Source: Marinomonas algarum (GTDB lineage Bacteria > Pseudomonadota > Gammaproteobacteria > Pseudomonadales > Marinomonadaceae). Taken from it: a stretch of 64,000 bases of DNA. Location of the stretch: the NCBI RefSeq assembly GCF_020532605.1, contig NZ_JAJATW010000013.1, forward strand, positions 30,725 through 94,724, given 5' to 3'. Made by a program: the position numbers and the translations under genes. The notes under the pieces were generated by a model. The model had not been told where the DNA came from and ran no database searches. It saw only the letters and a program-made list of their open reading frames with translations. This document shows, piece after piece, positions 8,343 through 17,935 of this stretch. The first letter of the stretch is position 1; every line of letters starts with the position of its first letter.

Positions 8343-9371
8343 GTGTCTATTCGCAACTTAATAGTACATGAGGTTCAAAAACAAGAAGGCGAGCGTAAAG
8401 CCATTTTAATTGCACGCCCTAATGAAAACCCTGTTGATGATCAGGCTGAGACGCTGTCGGCACAGGTAACGAATTTATTTAACCGCTCTGGTATGAGCAC
8501 AGGGCGTTTTGCTAATCCTCAGGGCAGTCAAGAAGGGGCACAGCTTCCTGTGCTTTTAACGAAATACTTTGACAACGATCACTTTACCGATTTTGCACAA
8601 TTTTCCAAAGAATGCGCTGCGAACTATTTAACGTATTTAGAGGGAGTTGAAGAAGCGGCTGGTGGCCTTCTTTGGTTCAACCATTATGAACTTCACGGTA
8701 CGCATTTTTTATACATCGTGATGTTGAAGCGCAAAGAAGGTATAGGCCTTGGTGCGGATTTAAGTTTGTCGCAGATAAAACAAATCGAGATGGAAAAGTT
8801 GCATATGTCACTGCGGATCAACTTGTCAGCATGGCAAAGTGGTGACGAAGGACGATATATTGCTTTTCGATTTGGTCGTGCGCCCAAGATTGAAAGCGAC
8901 TATTTCACTCAATTTATTGGCTGTGACGAACCCAAAGTGGCGGCGAAGGAAACGCGTAAGTTAGTGGATCTAACAACCGCTTTCTGTCAGTCTGAAGCGA
9001 TACCCGTGAAGCAGGCAAATGAGTTTAAGAAGGTGGTGTCTGAGCAATGCCAAGCGAAAGCGGAAGAGCGAGAGCCGCTTGCCATAAAAGACATTGCAGA
9101 TCACGTTGCGTCTAGCTTTTCGGTTGAACAGGCTAATAAATTTCTAGAGATCGCAGACTCTGATCACTTTAAAATGGAAAAAGAAATCTTTGTTGAAAAA
9201 GCTGCATTAAAAAAGCTGACTCGACTGTCTGGCAGCTCCCGTGCTTTAACTATGAGCTTTGACAGCGATTTGTTAGGTGAGTCGATAGCGTTCGATCCAG
9301 ATACCGGCACCTTGCTCATTAAAGAAATACCAAAAAGCTTATTGAAGCAACTTCAGTCTTTGTCTAAGTAA
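8343..9371 (+). CDS. yejK: Nucleoid-associated protein YejK (NdpA)
   Basis: 342 residues starting at a GTG preceded by an AGAGGTGG ribosome site. The protein matches the NdpA/YejK family over its whole length: an N-terminal IRNLIVHEVQKQEG region, the core WFNHYELHGTHFLYIVMLK, RYIAFRFGRA and a C-terminal LTRLSGSSRALTMSFDSDLLG region. Family members bind the nucleoid in the cytoplasm; the precise role is not well defined. The gene sits alone between a divergent small basic protein and the DUF2947 gene. The length agrees with the E. coli protein (about 335 residues). Confidence 0.92.
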   Translation: MSIRNLIVHEVQKQEGERKAILIARPNENPVDDQAETLSAQVTNLFNRSGMSTGRFANPQGSQEGAQLPVLLTKYFDNDHFTDFAQFSKECAANYLTYLEGVEEAAGGLLWFNHYELHGTHFLYIVMLKRKEGIGLGADLSLSQIKQIEMEKLHMSLRINLSAWQSGDEGRYIAFRFGRAPKIESDYFTQFIGCDEPKVAAKETRKLVDLTTAFCQSEAIPVKQANEFKKVVSEQCQAKAEEREPLAIKDIADHVASSFSVEQANKFLEIADSDHFKMEKEIFVEKAALKKLTRLSGSSRALTMSFDSDLLGESIAFDPDTGTLLIKEIPKSLLKQLQSLSK

Positions 9372-9442
9372 TAGGCACTGGTTTAAGGTTTTAAAGCGTT
9401 TGTTTTACTCATTTTGGCCAGCTAGCCTATTAAGGAGAGGAT

Positions 9443-9925
9443 TTGTACCAGTCAATAGAGACTTTTTCAAAGCGTTGGATATTTAAACGGGAAGATCCCA
9501 AGGTTGACGCTGAGGACTTTGCTCAGATACATCTGTTAACCGAGTCTGCTGCCGAGCAAATTTGGCGTGACTATATAAGCGTTGATCAGCTGCACCCAGA
9601 TCACTTCACAATCCAAGATTGGCCTAAAAAAGAGGCTGCTCAGGTGATAGAAGGGAAATTATCGTGGGAAAAAGCGTGGGACAGTAGCGAAAGTAACTTG
9701 CCTGATGGCTTTTTAGCGCATTTTGAGACGTGGGGCGACGATACTAAGGTGTATTTTTGCTGTCATAGCGGGCTGGTGTTTGAGGTCACTTGGGGAGTGT
9801 TTAAGCGAACCTGGAAGGCGTTTTTGTTTTTAGATAATGGCCCGGTTTTAGTGGGTAGAAAGAAGAAGCAAGCGGCTCAATTTCATTCAAGTGGTTGGGC
9901 AAATTTGCTATATAGAGTGTTTTAG
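9443..9925 (+). CDS. DUF2947 family protein
   Basis: 160 residues from a TTG start with an AGGAGAGG ribosome site 5-6 bases upstream, which fixes the start. The sequence resembles DUF2947 proteins of Vibrio and related genera: KRSWIF-like start (here SKRWIFKRED), DQLHPDHFTIQDWP, LAHFETWGDDTKVYFCC, VFKRTWKAFLFLDNGPVLVGRKKKQ. It is soluble, aromatic-rich and has no known catalytic motif. The function is unknown. It is separated from yejK by about 70 bases and may be cotranscribed. Confidence 0.85.
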   Translation: MYQSIETFSKRWIFKREDPKVDAEDFAQIHLLTESAAEQIWRDYISVDQLHPDHFTIQDWPKKEAAQVIEGKLSWEKAWDSSESNLPDGFLAHFETWGDDTKVYFCCHSGLVFEVTWGVFKRTWKAFLFLDNGPVLVGRKKKQAAQFHSSGWANLLYRVF

Positions 9926-10224
9926 TCTAATGACATCTATTTTAGATGACGAATTTAATGCATTCAGAATACGAAGTAAGTGGTGTTCGTGCTGTTCTTT
10001 ATAAATTGAATGTCGTGTAAAAGAGGGTGTTTTAAGAGGGCTTTGCTGGCTGAGAAATGTGTTGTTTTGTTAGCAAAGTCCACTATTTTGTCGTCTTTAT
10101 AGGGATAAGTTTACAGAAAATATGCAAATACAAAGGAATGCAAACATTCCAAGCTGTTGCTTCTGTTCGTTTTTCTCAAGTCGCGATAAGGTGTGAGATA
10201 TTATTTTTCCATTATGAGTTTTCT
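9926..10224. other. Intergenic region without recognisable gene
   Basis: About 300 bases. In-frame starts at 10057 and 10138 would extend the next gene, but the extra residues have no protein-like pattern and there is no ribosome site. No hairpin with a T tail was seen. Confidence 0.4.
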
Positions 10225-10989
10225 ATGAGTCGTTATATCTCTCCGGTTTTATACATCTTGCTTATGTTGGTTGGGTGTATGGCGTTCATTTCTATTGCCG
10301 GTGTGCGAGTTGGGCTTTTTGAACCTTCCACAGGTTTTTCTTTACTGCGTAAAAGTGTTTTTGCTTCTCTATTTTTGTCTGTGTTGGCAGCGATCTCCCT
10401 ACGAATGTGTTTTAAGGAAGAAAATCCAGCGTATAAACGATTCTTTTCTTTAGTGCTTATTGTGTCGGTTGTTTACAGTTTAATGTGGATAGGCTTTTAT
10501 GTTCAGCGTATTAATCTGCCAAGCATCAGCGATATCACAACGGATACTAAGCAACCTCCCGCGTACTTAAATGTCAATTTTATTCGAAAATCTCAGGAAA
10601 ATGACCTTTACTACAATCCTGAATGGGCACCTATTCAAAAAGCGCATTACCCTAACGTTAAGCCGCTGTTTTCTACCAAGGAAAAATCTGAGGTCTATCA
10701 GTTTGCTGAGAAACTCGTTCAAGACCGAGGCTGGGAAATCGTTGCTCGATATTCGGCGGCAGGTATTATTGAAGCGACCGCTCGTACACCCATTTTTGGT
10801 TTTCGTGATGATGTTGTTATTCGTTTGATTAATGTTGATGGTGACCGTGTCAAAGTGGATATGCGCTCATGTTCAAGAGTAGGGCGTGGCGATTTTGGGG
10901 TGAATGCACAGCGTATAGAGTCTTTTATGGGAGACTTGTCGGCTGCACTTACACGTTCAGAAATGCCTAATATTACTTCTGTTCGTTAG
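10225..10989 (+). CDS. DUF1499 membrane-anchored protein
   Basis: 254 residues from the ATG at 10225, chosen because the first hydrophobic segment begins just after it. Three hydrophobic segments lie in the first 110 residues (SPVLYILLMLVGCMAFISIA, SVFASLFLSVLAAISL, FFSLVLIVSVVYSLMWIGFYV). The C-terminal half is a DUF1499 domain with EATARTPIFGFRDDVVIRL, RVKVDMRSCSRVGRGDFGVN and AQRIESFMGDL. The family has no known activity. The last 17 bases overlap the 3' end of radD on the other strand. Confidence 0.85.
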   Translation: MSRYISPVLYILLMLVGCMAFISIAGVRVGLFEPSTGFSLLRKSVFASLFLSVLAAISLRMCFKEENPAYKRFFSLVLIVSVVYSLMWIGFYVQRINLPSISDITTDTKQPPAYLNVNFIRKSQENDLYYNPEWAPIQKAHYPNVKPLFSTKEKSEVYQFAEKLVQDRGWEIVARYSAAGIIEATARTPIFGFRDDVVIRLINVDGDRVKVDMRSCSRVGRGDFGVNAQRIESFMGDLSAALTRSEMPNITSVR

Positions 10990-12733
10990 CCTTTCGAAAA
11001 GGGCCTTCATAGTCAAACAAACGTTCCGTCACCTGCCAGTGTTGTTTTTGCTTCTTTGCAATAACAAAATCTGGGGAAGGTAAATAATCCACAAAACGAG
11101 TAATGTCTTCTACGCTGTCAAACTCTATCGGTTGGCTTCCATTGGCCAGTCTTTTGCCGAAGTTATGGTTAAAAGATTGTCGAGATTTTTTATAGTGAAA
11201 GCGAAAAGTTTCGGATAAAGTCAGTCCATCTTCATCATGATAGGTGACTTTGACGGTTTTGTTGGTTGCGTCAATGTGTGTTGCTATGCCAGAACAACGT
11301 AGAACCTTGTTGTTTTTTAAATTTAGTGCGCTTCTCAATAAATCATCAGGGTCGATCAATTTTTCGGCACATTGTTGGCACTGTCTAGCCGCAATGTCAT
11401 TTTCTGCATTGCAATGCGGGCATCGTTTAAAGCGAAAGCGATGTTCACATTGAATTTGCTCACCCTCTTCTGTGTCAACCAGTCCATGGCAGCGCCGCCC
11501 AAAGTGCTCAATGACCTTATTATCACTGTCTTTTCGACCCCAAAACGTATTAGCAAAATCACAAATAGGACAGTGTACTTGGACAGCAACCGAGTCTTGT
11601 GTAGGGCGCTTTTCTCCTATTTCAGGTTGAAATATATTGTAGCCATTATTGGTGTAATCCAAAATTAAGCAGTCTTTTTTTCCTGGGCTAAGGCGTAACC
11701 CACGACCGACAATTTGTTGAAACAAGCTGATGGACTGGGTTGGACGCAATATGGCGATAACGTCTACATGGGGGGCGTCAAAGCCGGTTGTGAGTACGGA
11801 TACATTGACTAAAAACTTAAGGTGCTTGGCCTTAAACGCAAGGATCAGTTTGTCGCGTTGTGGCAGAGAGGTGTTGCCGGTTATCAATGCCGTTTGTTCA
11901 GCCGGTAAATAGCCGACAATTTCTTCTGCATGATCGATTGATGCCGCAAAGATCATCACTCCCTGACGATGTTCACTGAGTTGCAGAATTTGCTCAGTGA
12001 CGGCTTTGGTGACTCTTGGGTGTTTGTGAATCAGTTCATTTAATGCAATGTCGTCGGTGTCTTGTTCGCCATCTAGGCTCTCTGTGAGCAAGCTAAAATC
12101 GTAGTGAGCAATGGCGGCATCATAGTGAATGGGCGGTGTTAAATAGCCTTTTTTTACCATGTGCTGTAACGGCAGTTCAAAAATACAATGTTTGAAAAAA
12201 CTTTGCTGGCAGGGTCTTGTGTAGCCATGGTGGTGATGTTGATAGATCCATCCAGTACCTAAACGGTAAGGTGTGGCGGTTAACCCTAAAATTTTTACGC
12301 TAGGGTTCAGACGACGAAAGTGCTCAATAGCGCTGTGGTATTGGCCGTTGCTTTCCATTGCAACACGGTGGCATTCATCAATAATGATTAAGCTGGCTGG
12401 CTTGGTGAAAGCGTCTAAATTTGCTGACAAAGATTGGATACTGGCAAAAACCGTTTTGGCTTGGCTGTTTTTCTCATTTAATCCCGCTGAATAAATGCCG
12501 GCAGTCGCCCCGGTGGCTAAGAATTTCGCATGATTCTGTTCGACCAGTTCTTTGACATGGGCGAGGCAAAGAACGCGACCGCGCGCAAGTCGACTCAGTT
12601 CTGCAATCACCAAGCTTTTGCCTGCACCAGTAGGAAGAACAATGACCGCAGGGTCATGGCTATGGCGAAAGTGGTTGAGAGCGGCGTCAACCGCTTGGTG
12701 CTGGTAGTCTCTTAACTGGAATGTCTGGTTCAT
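10973..12733 (-). CDS. radD: ATP-dependent DNA helicase RadD (YejH)
   Basis: 586 residues from the ATG at 12731-12733, the same length as E. coli RadD. An in-frame upstream start would add 33 unrelated residues and run into the divergent gene. Superfamily 2 motifs are clear: Walker A LPTGAGKS (33-40), DECH (119-122), GLTATPYR (motif III) and QIVGRGLRL (motif VI). The C-terminal part has several Cys pairs for zinc fingers (CPICDF, CPHCNAEND, CQQC). RadD acts in double-strand-break and crossover repair with RecA. It is divergent from a 2-oxoglutarate oxygenase gene and convergent with the DUF1499 gene. Confidence 0.93.
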   Translation of the reverse strand: MNQTFQLRDYQHQAVDAALNHFRHSHDPAVIVLPTGAGKSLVIAELSRLARGRVLCLAHVKELVEQNHAKFLATGATAGIYSAGLNEKNSQAKTVFASIQSLSANLDAFTKPASLIIIDECHRVAMESNGQYHSAIEHFRRLNPSVKILGLTATPYRLGTGWIYQHHHHGYTRPCQQSFFKHCIFELPLQHMVKKGYLTPPIHYDAAIAHYDFSLLTESLDGEQDTDDIALNELIHKHPRVTKAVTEQILQLSEHRQGVMIFAASIDHAEEIVGYLPAEQTALITGNTSLPQRDKLILAFKAKHLKFLVNVSVLTTGFDAPHVDVIAILRPTQSISLFQQIVGRGLRLSPGKKDCLILDYTNNGYNIFQPEIGEKRPTQDSVAVQVHCPICDFANTFWGRKDSDNKVIEHFGRRCHGLVDTEEGEQIQCEHRFRFKRCPHCNAENDIAARQCQQCAEKLIDPDDLLRSALNLKNNKVLRCSGIATHIDATNKTVKVTYHDEDGLTLSETFRFHYKKSRQSFNHNFGKRLANGSQPIEFDSVEDITRFVDYLPSPDFVIAKKQKQHWQVTERLFDYEGPFRKANEQK

Positions 12734-12830
12734 TGTGATGATGATTTCAAATCTTAGTGTGTCAGTGGCTTGGCTACAGTATGATGGCGCCTTAGGCGAT
12801 TTTGCCTTTTTAACGGTGATTAATCCATCC

Positions 12831-13523
12831 ATGTCTACTGATGCTACCTTATCTGGCTTACTTCATATTGAAAACACCATTCCCGCGTTTAGTCGCCTTG
12901 AACCGTTTGCGAACTTATTGCAAGACTTACAAACCAAAGGGTGGAGTGTTCAAGACGATTTCTTCTCAACCGACTTTACTCAAGCGCTTGTTAATGAGGT
13001 TGAAGGTGTCCGCAGTGTTGACATGCTCCAAGCCGGTGTGGGTCGTAAGCAGGATCATCAAATTGTTTTAGAAGCCCGTCGAGACTACATTCAATGGATT
13101 GACCCTAACACAGTGATTCGCACTGACTTTTTAGCGACCATGGAGGCGTTACGGGTGGCATTGAACAGTCAATTGTTTTTGGGCTTGTTTGATTATGAGG
13201 CGCATTTTGCTCGCTATGAAGAAGGGGCGTTCTATGAAAAGCATTTAGATGCGTTTAAGGGGCAGAGTACACGTATTCTTTCCACTATTTTGTATCTCAA
13301 TGAAGACTGGCAAGACGGTGAAGGGGGAGAGTTGGTGATCTATGATGAAAAGAATCCAAGCATCGAAATCGGACGCTTTTTTCCAAAAAAAGGTCGTATG
13401 GCGGTTTTCCTGAGCGAATGCTTTTACCATGAGGTCATTGTGTCTAGGCGCACGCGTCACAGCATTGCAGGTTGGTTTAGAGTGAATAATACGACTGGGG
13501 CGGTGCTTGATCCAGATCAATAA
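12831..13523 (+). CDS. 2-oxoglutarate/Fe(II)-dependent oxygenase, prolyl 4-hydroxylase type
   Basis: 230 residues from the ATG at 12831; an earlier in-frame start at 12735 would overlap the radD promoter and adds nothing family-like. The jelly-roll catalytic set is visible: H138-L-D140 (YEKHLDAF) and H200 (CFYHEV) as iron ligands, with R209-H-S (RTRHSIAGWFR) for 2-oxoglutarate. The segment TILYLNEDWQDGEGGELVIY is typical of SM-20/prolyl 4-hydroxylase-like bacterial proteins. The substrate is unknown; bacterial relatives hydroxylate proteins such as EF-Tu or small molecules. It is probably monocistronic. Confidence 0.88.
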   Translation: MSTDATLSGLLHIENTIPAFSRLEPFANLLQDLQTKGWSVQDDFFSTDFTQALVNEVEGVRSVDMLQAGVGRKQDHQIVLEARRDYIQWIDPNTVIRTDFLATMEALRVALNSQLFLGLFDYEAHFARYEEGAFYEKHLDAFKGQSTRILSTILYLNEDWQDGEGGELVIYDEKNPSIEIGRFFPKKGRMAVFLSECFYHEVIVSRRTRHSIAGWFRVNNTTGAVLDPDQ

Positions 13524-13579
13524 ATTGCTGTGTTTTCTGGCTGGTTCACAGCGCGGTTCATTTTTTTAAACCGACGTTC

Positions 13580-13608
13580 TCGAAAAAAGCAGGGTTAATC
13601 TCTATAAT
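13580..13608 (+). promoter_or_regulatory. Candidate sigma-70 promoter of trhO
   Basis: A perfect -10 hexamer TATAAT at 13603-13608 and a -35-like TCGAAA at 13580-13585 with a 17-base spacer, about 55 bases ahead of the trhO ATG. Confidence 0.55.
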
Positions 13609-13663
13609 GCGCGCCTAAATTAATTGCTCTGGTTTTACGTTCCAGATCGCATAGGAGAAAAGA

Positions 13664-14659
13664 ATGTCTAAAGTTGTTGTTTGTGCTTTGTATAAGTTTG
13701 TTGAGCTACCGCATTTTGAAGCGCTAAGAGAGCCTTTATTAAACACATTGGAGACCCATGGTATTCGCGGCACCTTACTGTTGGCCAGTGAGGGCATTAA
13801 CGGCACCGTTGCTGGGTCGCGAGAAAGCATTGATGCATTACTCGCTTGGCTGGATCAACAACCTGGTCTTGAGAATATTGGTTACAAAGAGTCTTACGAT
13901 GAAGATATGCCGTTTTATCGTACTAAGGTGAAGTTGAAAAAAGAGATTGTCACCATGGGCGTTGAGGGGATTGATCCAAAGCGTTCTGTAGGGACTTATG
14001 TCAAACCGCAGGATTGGAATGCGCTGATTTCTGATCCAGATGTCATGCTGGTGGACACACGTAATGACTACGAAGTGCAAATTGGTACGTTTAAAAATGC
14101 GGTTAACCCCAAAACGGATACTTTTCGTCAATTTCCTGGTTATGTAAAAGAAAACATGGATCCTGCGAAGCAGAAAAAAGTGGCCATGTTTTGCACCGGT
14201 GGCATTCGTTGCGAAAAGTCTACGGCGTACATGCTTGAGCAGGGTTTTGATGAGGTGTATCACTTGGAAGGTGGTATTTTAAAATACCTCGAAGAAGTGC
14301 CAAAAGAAGAGACTATGTGGGAAGGCGAATGCTTTGTTTTTGATAACCGCGTCTCAGTTAATCATGATCTAGAAAAAGGTGAGTATGACCAGTGCCATGC
14401 TTGTCGTATGCCGATCACCGAAGAAGAGAAGCAAAGCGAGCACTATGTTCAAGGTGTGAGCTGTGTGCATTGTATTGATAAATTTACGGATGAACAGCGT
14501 CAGCGCTTTATAGAGCGTGAGCGCCAAGTTCAGCTTGCTCGCTCTCGTGGCGAAGAGCATATTGGCGCAGAAGTGTCGGATGCTGTCGAAAAACATCGTA
14601 TGGAAAAAGCACAAGAGAAAGAGCGTCAACGTTTGATCCGCGAAGCAAAAGCCAGCTAA
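13664..14659 (+). CDS. trhO: tRNA uridine(34) hydroxylase TrhO (rhodanese family, YceA)
   Basis: 331 residues; the ribosome site AGGAGA sits 6 bases upstream. The N-terminal domain (1-95) is the acylphosphatase-like fold ([13 protein letters not shown]). The rhodanese domain (about 125-220) has the active-site loop [11 protein letters not shown] with C177 and C183, and a C-terminal region carries a CxxC pair ([15 protein letters not shown]). TrhO hydroxylates uridine 34 in certain tRNAs to 5-hydroxyuridine, an O2-dependent route to the wobble modification cmo5U. A long charged helical tail follows the metal-binding part. It is monocistronic with its own promoter. Confidence 0.93.
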   Translation: MSKVVVCALYKFVELPHFEALREPLLNTLETHGIRGTLLLASEGINGTVAGSRESIDALLAWLDQQPGLENIGYKESYDEDMPFYRTKVKLKKEIVTMGVEGIDPKRSVGTYVKPQDWNALISDPDVMLVDTRNDYEVQIGTFKNAVNPKTDTFRQFPGYVKENMDPAKQKKVAMFCTGGIRCEKSTAYMLEQGFDEVYHLEGGILKYLEEVPKEETMWEGECFVFDNRVSVNHDLEKGEYDQCHACRMPITEEEKQSEHYVQGVSCVHCIDKFTDEQRQRFIERERQVQLARSRGEEHIGAEVSDAVEKHRMEKAQEKERQRLIREAKAS

Positions 14660-14683
14660 TATTTATTTATTTACTTATCTATC

Positions 14684-14719
14684 TCCTCAGCGCTGTCTTG
14701 TGATTGGGTGCGCTGAGGA
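14684..14719. other. Perfect 10-bp inverted repeat downstream of trhO
   Basis: TCCTCAGCGC and GCGCTGAGGA separated by 16 bases, 25 bases after the trhO stop. There is no T run on either side, so it is not a standard terminator; it may act as a transcript-end hairpin. Confidence 0.5.
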
Positions 14720-14879
14720 AATTGTTCTAAAAGTAAGCAATTGATTCCCATCATAAAAGCCGTTGTAGGTTTTTTACAGTTTCGTTCCAATACCGAGTGC
14801 TTCATCGCGTCAGAATGGTTTCGAAATGTCTCTTACTGCCGTACAATGAAAAACCGCTTTTCACTAGCCAGTATCCATC

Positions 14880-16988
14880 ATGAGTTATCAAGTTTTAGCA
14901 CGCAAATGGCGCCCACAGACCTTCCTTGAAATGGCTGGGCAAGATCATGTCCTTCAGGCCTTGGTTAATGCCTTACGTCAACAGCGTTTGCATCATGCCT
15001 ATTTGTTCACGGGAACAAGGGGTGTGGGCAAAACGACCATTGCGCGTATTTTTGCTAAATGCTTAAACTGCGAAACCAATGGTATTTCGCCAGAACCTTG
15101 TGGAACATGCGACAGTTGCCGCGAGATTGCTGAAGGACGATTTGTCGACTTAATTGAAGTGGATGCGGCATCAAGAACCAAGGTAGAAGACACGCGAGAG
15201 TTATTGGAAAACGTGCAATACGCTCCTACTCGTGGCCGCTTTAAAGTCTATCTAATAGACGAAGTGCACATGCTGTCTACCCATTCTTTTAATGCGTTAT
15301 TGAAAACACTGGAAGAGCCGCCGGCCCATGTTAAATTTTTGCTGGCGACGACTGATCCTCAAAAACTTCCTGTTACCGTATTATCTCGTTGTTTGCAGTT
15401 TAATCTAAAAAATATGTCACCTCAGCGTGTGGTGGACTATTTACAAACTGTATTAAAGACTGAACAGGTCAGTTTTGACCAACCCGCACTTTGGCAGATA
15501 GGTCAAGCCGCTAACGGCAGTATGCGGGACGCGTTGAGTCTCACAGATCAGGCCATTGCGTTTGGCAATGGCACGATCTCTGAATCCGGTGTAACGGCCA
15601 TGCTCGGGTTGGTGAATCAATCGCAAGTGTTGGATCTACTAGAGTCAGTTGTGGCAAAAAACGCAGCAGAAGTTCTGTCTCGTATAGAATCGCTTGCTGA
15701 TTATCAGCCTGATTATGCCGCAATTTGTGGCAGCCTATTAGATGTATTGCATCGTGTTGCCATTGAGCAGCAGGTGCCCGGTGCGTTAGTTGACCAGCTA
15801 GGTGATTTGTCACGTATTCAGGCAATGGCAGCGAGCATTCACCCTGAAGAAGTTCAGGTGATGTATCAAAGTTTATTAATCGGACGCCGTGATTTGCCTT
15901 TGTCGCACTCTGCTCGTGCGGGCTTCGAAATGCTGATGCTTAGATTGATCGCATTTCGTCCCACGCCACCGATGACAGTAACCAATCAAGAGGCAGAACC
16001 TCGCGTAGAAGCAGAAAAAAAAACGGTTGAGCCAGAGACGACACCCACTCTAACCGCTCCCGTTTCAGTGTCTGCTCCAGACCCCGAGATAATTCCACCC
16101 CCAGTTCCTGCGGCGGAGCCGTCTGTCTCGCCTGTGGCAGAATCGACTCCTATGTCTCAGATCGAGGACGCTGACACGCATGATGCAGCTGACGCGCGCG
16201 ATGCAGCCGACGCGATGGAATCAAAGGCAAGTGAGCGACCTCCTTGGGAAGATGCCCCCATTGAAAGTCGCCAGCCTGATACCCATATATCAGAGTCTCC
16301 TGTTGTCAATGCTTCCCCTTTGGTTGATAACAGTATTGACGAAGCCGACGATGAAGACGTGGACGAAGAGGAGGCTGAGGAGCAAGCGATTGCTGAGGTG
16401 TCGAACCCTTTTAATCCTGCCGCTGACCTTGTTAATGCTCTAGGGTCAACGACAGAGAGTGCTTTATCTGAATCTTATCAGGACTCGGAAGAGGTGACTC
16501 AGAACCAAAGCGTTATTGAATCTCGCTTATCAAAAGTGCCGGATACCGTGGCTCAGCCTGCACTGGGTATGGCTATGCCGAATCTGACGCACTTTAGAGA
16601 GTTGACCATGCAGCATTGGTGGCTGGTGGCGCCAAGATTGGGTTTGACAGGGCTAGTACAAAATATAGTGATGAACTCCAGCTTGGTGGACGCAAGCGAT
16701 CAAGGCATTCGTTTACAGGTACCGTTAGAATACGGGCACATGCTGAATCAAACCCGTTATGAGCAAATTCAAAGTGTGTTGAGCGATTTCTTCGCCGTCG
16801 CGGTGCCGTTGATTATTGATACGGTTGAAGATACTAGCGGCGTGACTGCAGAAGAATTTGCCGCAAGCAAGCGAGCTGAAGCGTTGCAAGTGGCCATACA
16901 ACATTTAAATTCCCATCCGGTTGTGCAGGCCTTATCGACGACGATGGGCGCACAATTGGTTTATGATACAGTTAAAGTTAAAGCTTAA
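14880..16988 (+). CDS. dnaX: DNA polymerase III subunits tau and (by frameshift) gamma
   Basis: 702 residues as tau. Residues 1-370 form the clamp-loader AAA+ module: Walker A GTRGVGKT (45-52), a zinc-binding set C64, C74, C77, C80, Walker B LIDEVH (125-130) and sensor LSRC (168-171). A Pro/Glu/Asp-rich linker (about 370-555) joins it to the C-terminal domain that in tau binds DNA polymerase alpha and DnaB (about 560-702). The reading frame crosses nine A at 16015-16023. A -1 slip there gives TGA at 16028-16030 and a 383-residue gamma-like protein, as in E. coli where -1 frameshifting makes gamma. An 18-base tandem duplication (16182-16217, [12 protein letters not shown]) lies in the linker. 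ybaB and recR follow directly. Confidence 0.96.
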   Translation: MSYQVLARKWRPQTFLEMAGQDHVLQALVNALRQQRLHHAYLFTGTRGVGKTTIARIFAKCLNCETNGISPEPCGTCDSCREIAEGRFVDLIEVDAASRTKVEDTRELLENVQYAPTRGRFKVYLIDEVHMLSTHSFNALLKTLEEPPAHVKFLLATTDPQKLPVTVLSRCLQFNLKNMSPQRVVDYLQTVLKTEQVSFDQPALWQIGQAANGSMRDALSLTDQAIAFGNGTISESGVTAMLGLVNQSQVLDLLESVVAKNAAEVLSRIESLADYQPDYAAICGSLLDVLHRVAIEQQVPGALVDQLGDLSRIQAMAASIHPEEVQVMYQSLLIGRRDLPLSHSARAGFEMLMLRLIAFRPTPPMTVTNQEAEPRVEAEKKTVEPETTPTLTAPVSVSAPDPEIIPPPVPAAEPSVSPVAESTPMSQIEDADTHDAADARDAADAMESKASERPPWEDAPIESRQPDTHISESPVVNASPLVDNSIDEADDEDVDEEEAEEQAIAEVSNPFNPAADLVNALGSTTESALSESYQDSEEVTQNQSVIESRLSKVPDTVAQPALGMAMPNLTHFRELTMQHWWLVAPRLGLTGLVQNIVMNSSLVDASDQGIRLQVPLEYGHMLNQTRYEQIQSVLSDFFAVAVPLIIDTVEDTSGVTAEEFAASKRAEALQVAIQHLNSHPVVQALSTTMGAQLVYDTVKVKA
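16015..16056 (+). promoter_or_regulatory. Probable programmed -1 frameshift site in dnaX
   Basis: Nine consecutive A (16015-16023) in the frame GAA AAA AAA A, giving an A-AAA-AAA slippery heptamer. A -1 slip leads to AAC GGT TGA. Immediately downstream CGGTTGAG (16024-16031) can pair with CTC-T-AACCG (16048-16056) as an 8-bp stem with one bulge, a possible stimulator. No strong Shine-Dalgarno-like stimulator was seen close upstream. Confidence 0.65.
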
Positions 16989-17004
16989 TTTGGAGAGTAA
17001 AGAT

Positions 17005-17331
17005 ATGTTTAAAGGTGGAATGGGTAACATGATGCGCCAAGCGCAGCAGATGCAGGAAAACGTGCAAAAAGCCCAAGAAGAAGTTGCGAATATGGAAGTG
17101 GAAGGCCAGTCAGGTGCAGGTCTGGTAAAAATTTTGATGACAGGCCGTCATGATGTGAAGCGTGTTTCGATTGACGATTCACTGGTAGGCGATGACAAAG
17201 AAATGCTCGAAGACTTGGTCGCCGCTGCAATTAACGATGCGGTGCGCAATATCGAAGTAAGCCAAAAAGAAAAAATGGCGGAAGCAACGGCAGGTATGTC
17301 TTTACCACCTGGCTTTAAAATGCCGTTCTAG
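17005..17331 (+). CDS. ybaB: YbaB/EbfC nucleoid-associated protein
   Basis: 108 residues from the ATG at 17005, preceded by TTGGAGAG; a longer frame upstream overlaps dnaX and is not family-like. The Met-rich N-terminus ([16 protein letters not shown]) and the helix-strand core with [26 protein letters not shown] and [10 protein letters not shown] are standard for the family. YbaB binds DNA as a dimer and is coupled to dnaX and recR in most gammaproteobacteria, which is also the order here (16 and 9 bases between genes). Its exact role is thought to be in nucleoid organisation and repair. Confidence 0.95.
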   Translation: MFKGGMGNMMRQAQQMQENVQKAQEEVANMEVEGQSGAGLVKILMTGRHDVKRVSIDDSLVGDDKEMLEDLVAAAINDAVRNIEVSQKEKMAEATAGMSLPPGFKMPF

Positions 17332-17340
17332 GAGTTAATC

Positions 17341-17934
17341 TTGTTTAGTCCCTTAATTAAAGAGCTAATAGAATCATTGCGTTGTTTACCCGGTGTAGGG
17401 CCAAGATCTGCTCAAAAAATGGCCTTGTATTTGTTAGAACGCGATTATCAAGGGGCAGACAGATTGGCAAATGCACTGCGGGAGGCGCTTGATAAGGTTG
17501 GGCGTTGCTCCAGTTGTCGTATTTTGACAGAAGAATCAGAATGCGATATTTGCCAAGACCCTGAACGAGATGCAACGCGTTTATGTATTGTGGAAACGCC
17601 CGCGGATGTGGTGGCCATTGAATCGGCGGGCACCTTTAAAGGGCGTTACTTTGTGTTATTGGGGCATTTATCACCCATTGATGGCATAGGCCCAGAAGAA
17701 CTGGGTTTAGATCGCCTAGAAGTACTTGTGCAACATAACGCAGTGGAAGAAGCGATTATTGCTACCAACTCCACGGTAGAGGGCGAGGCGACTTGTCATT
17801 ATATTGCAGAAAAACTTAAAACATTGAATATCAACGTCAGTCGTATTGCCCACGGTGTCCCTATGGGAGGCGAATTGGAATACGTTGACGGCAACACTCT
17901 GGCGCTGGCGCTTGAGGGACGGAAGACACTCTAG
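17341..17934 (+). CDS. recR: Recombination mediator protein RecR
   Basis: 197 residues from a TTG start with an AGGAGT ribosome site. The helix-hairpin-helix [13 protein letters not shown] (16-28), the four-cysteine zinc finger C56, C59, C68, C71 and a TOPRIM domain ([14 protein letters not shown] onward) are all present. RecR works with RecO and RecF to load RecA on SSB-coated gaps. It is the third gene of the dnaX-ybaB-recR unit; rnd starts one base after its stop codon, so translation of the two is likely coupled. Confidence 0.95.
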   Translation: MFSPLIKELIESLRCLPGVGPRSAQKMALYLLERDYQGADRLANALREALDKVGRCSSCRILTEESECDICQDPERDATRLCIVETPADVVAIESAGTFKGRYFVLLGHLSPIDGIGPEELGLDRLEVLVQHNAVEEAIIATNSTVEGEATCHYIAEKLKTLNINVSRIAHGVPMGGELEYVDGNTLALALEGRKTL

Positions 17935-17935
17935 T

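Noticed and set aside
10057..10224. Upstream extension of the DUF1499 gene
   Set aside because: No ribosome site and random-looking residues; the conserved membrane start begins at 10225.
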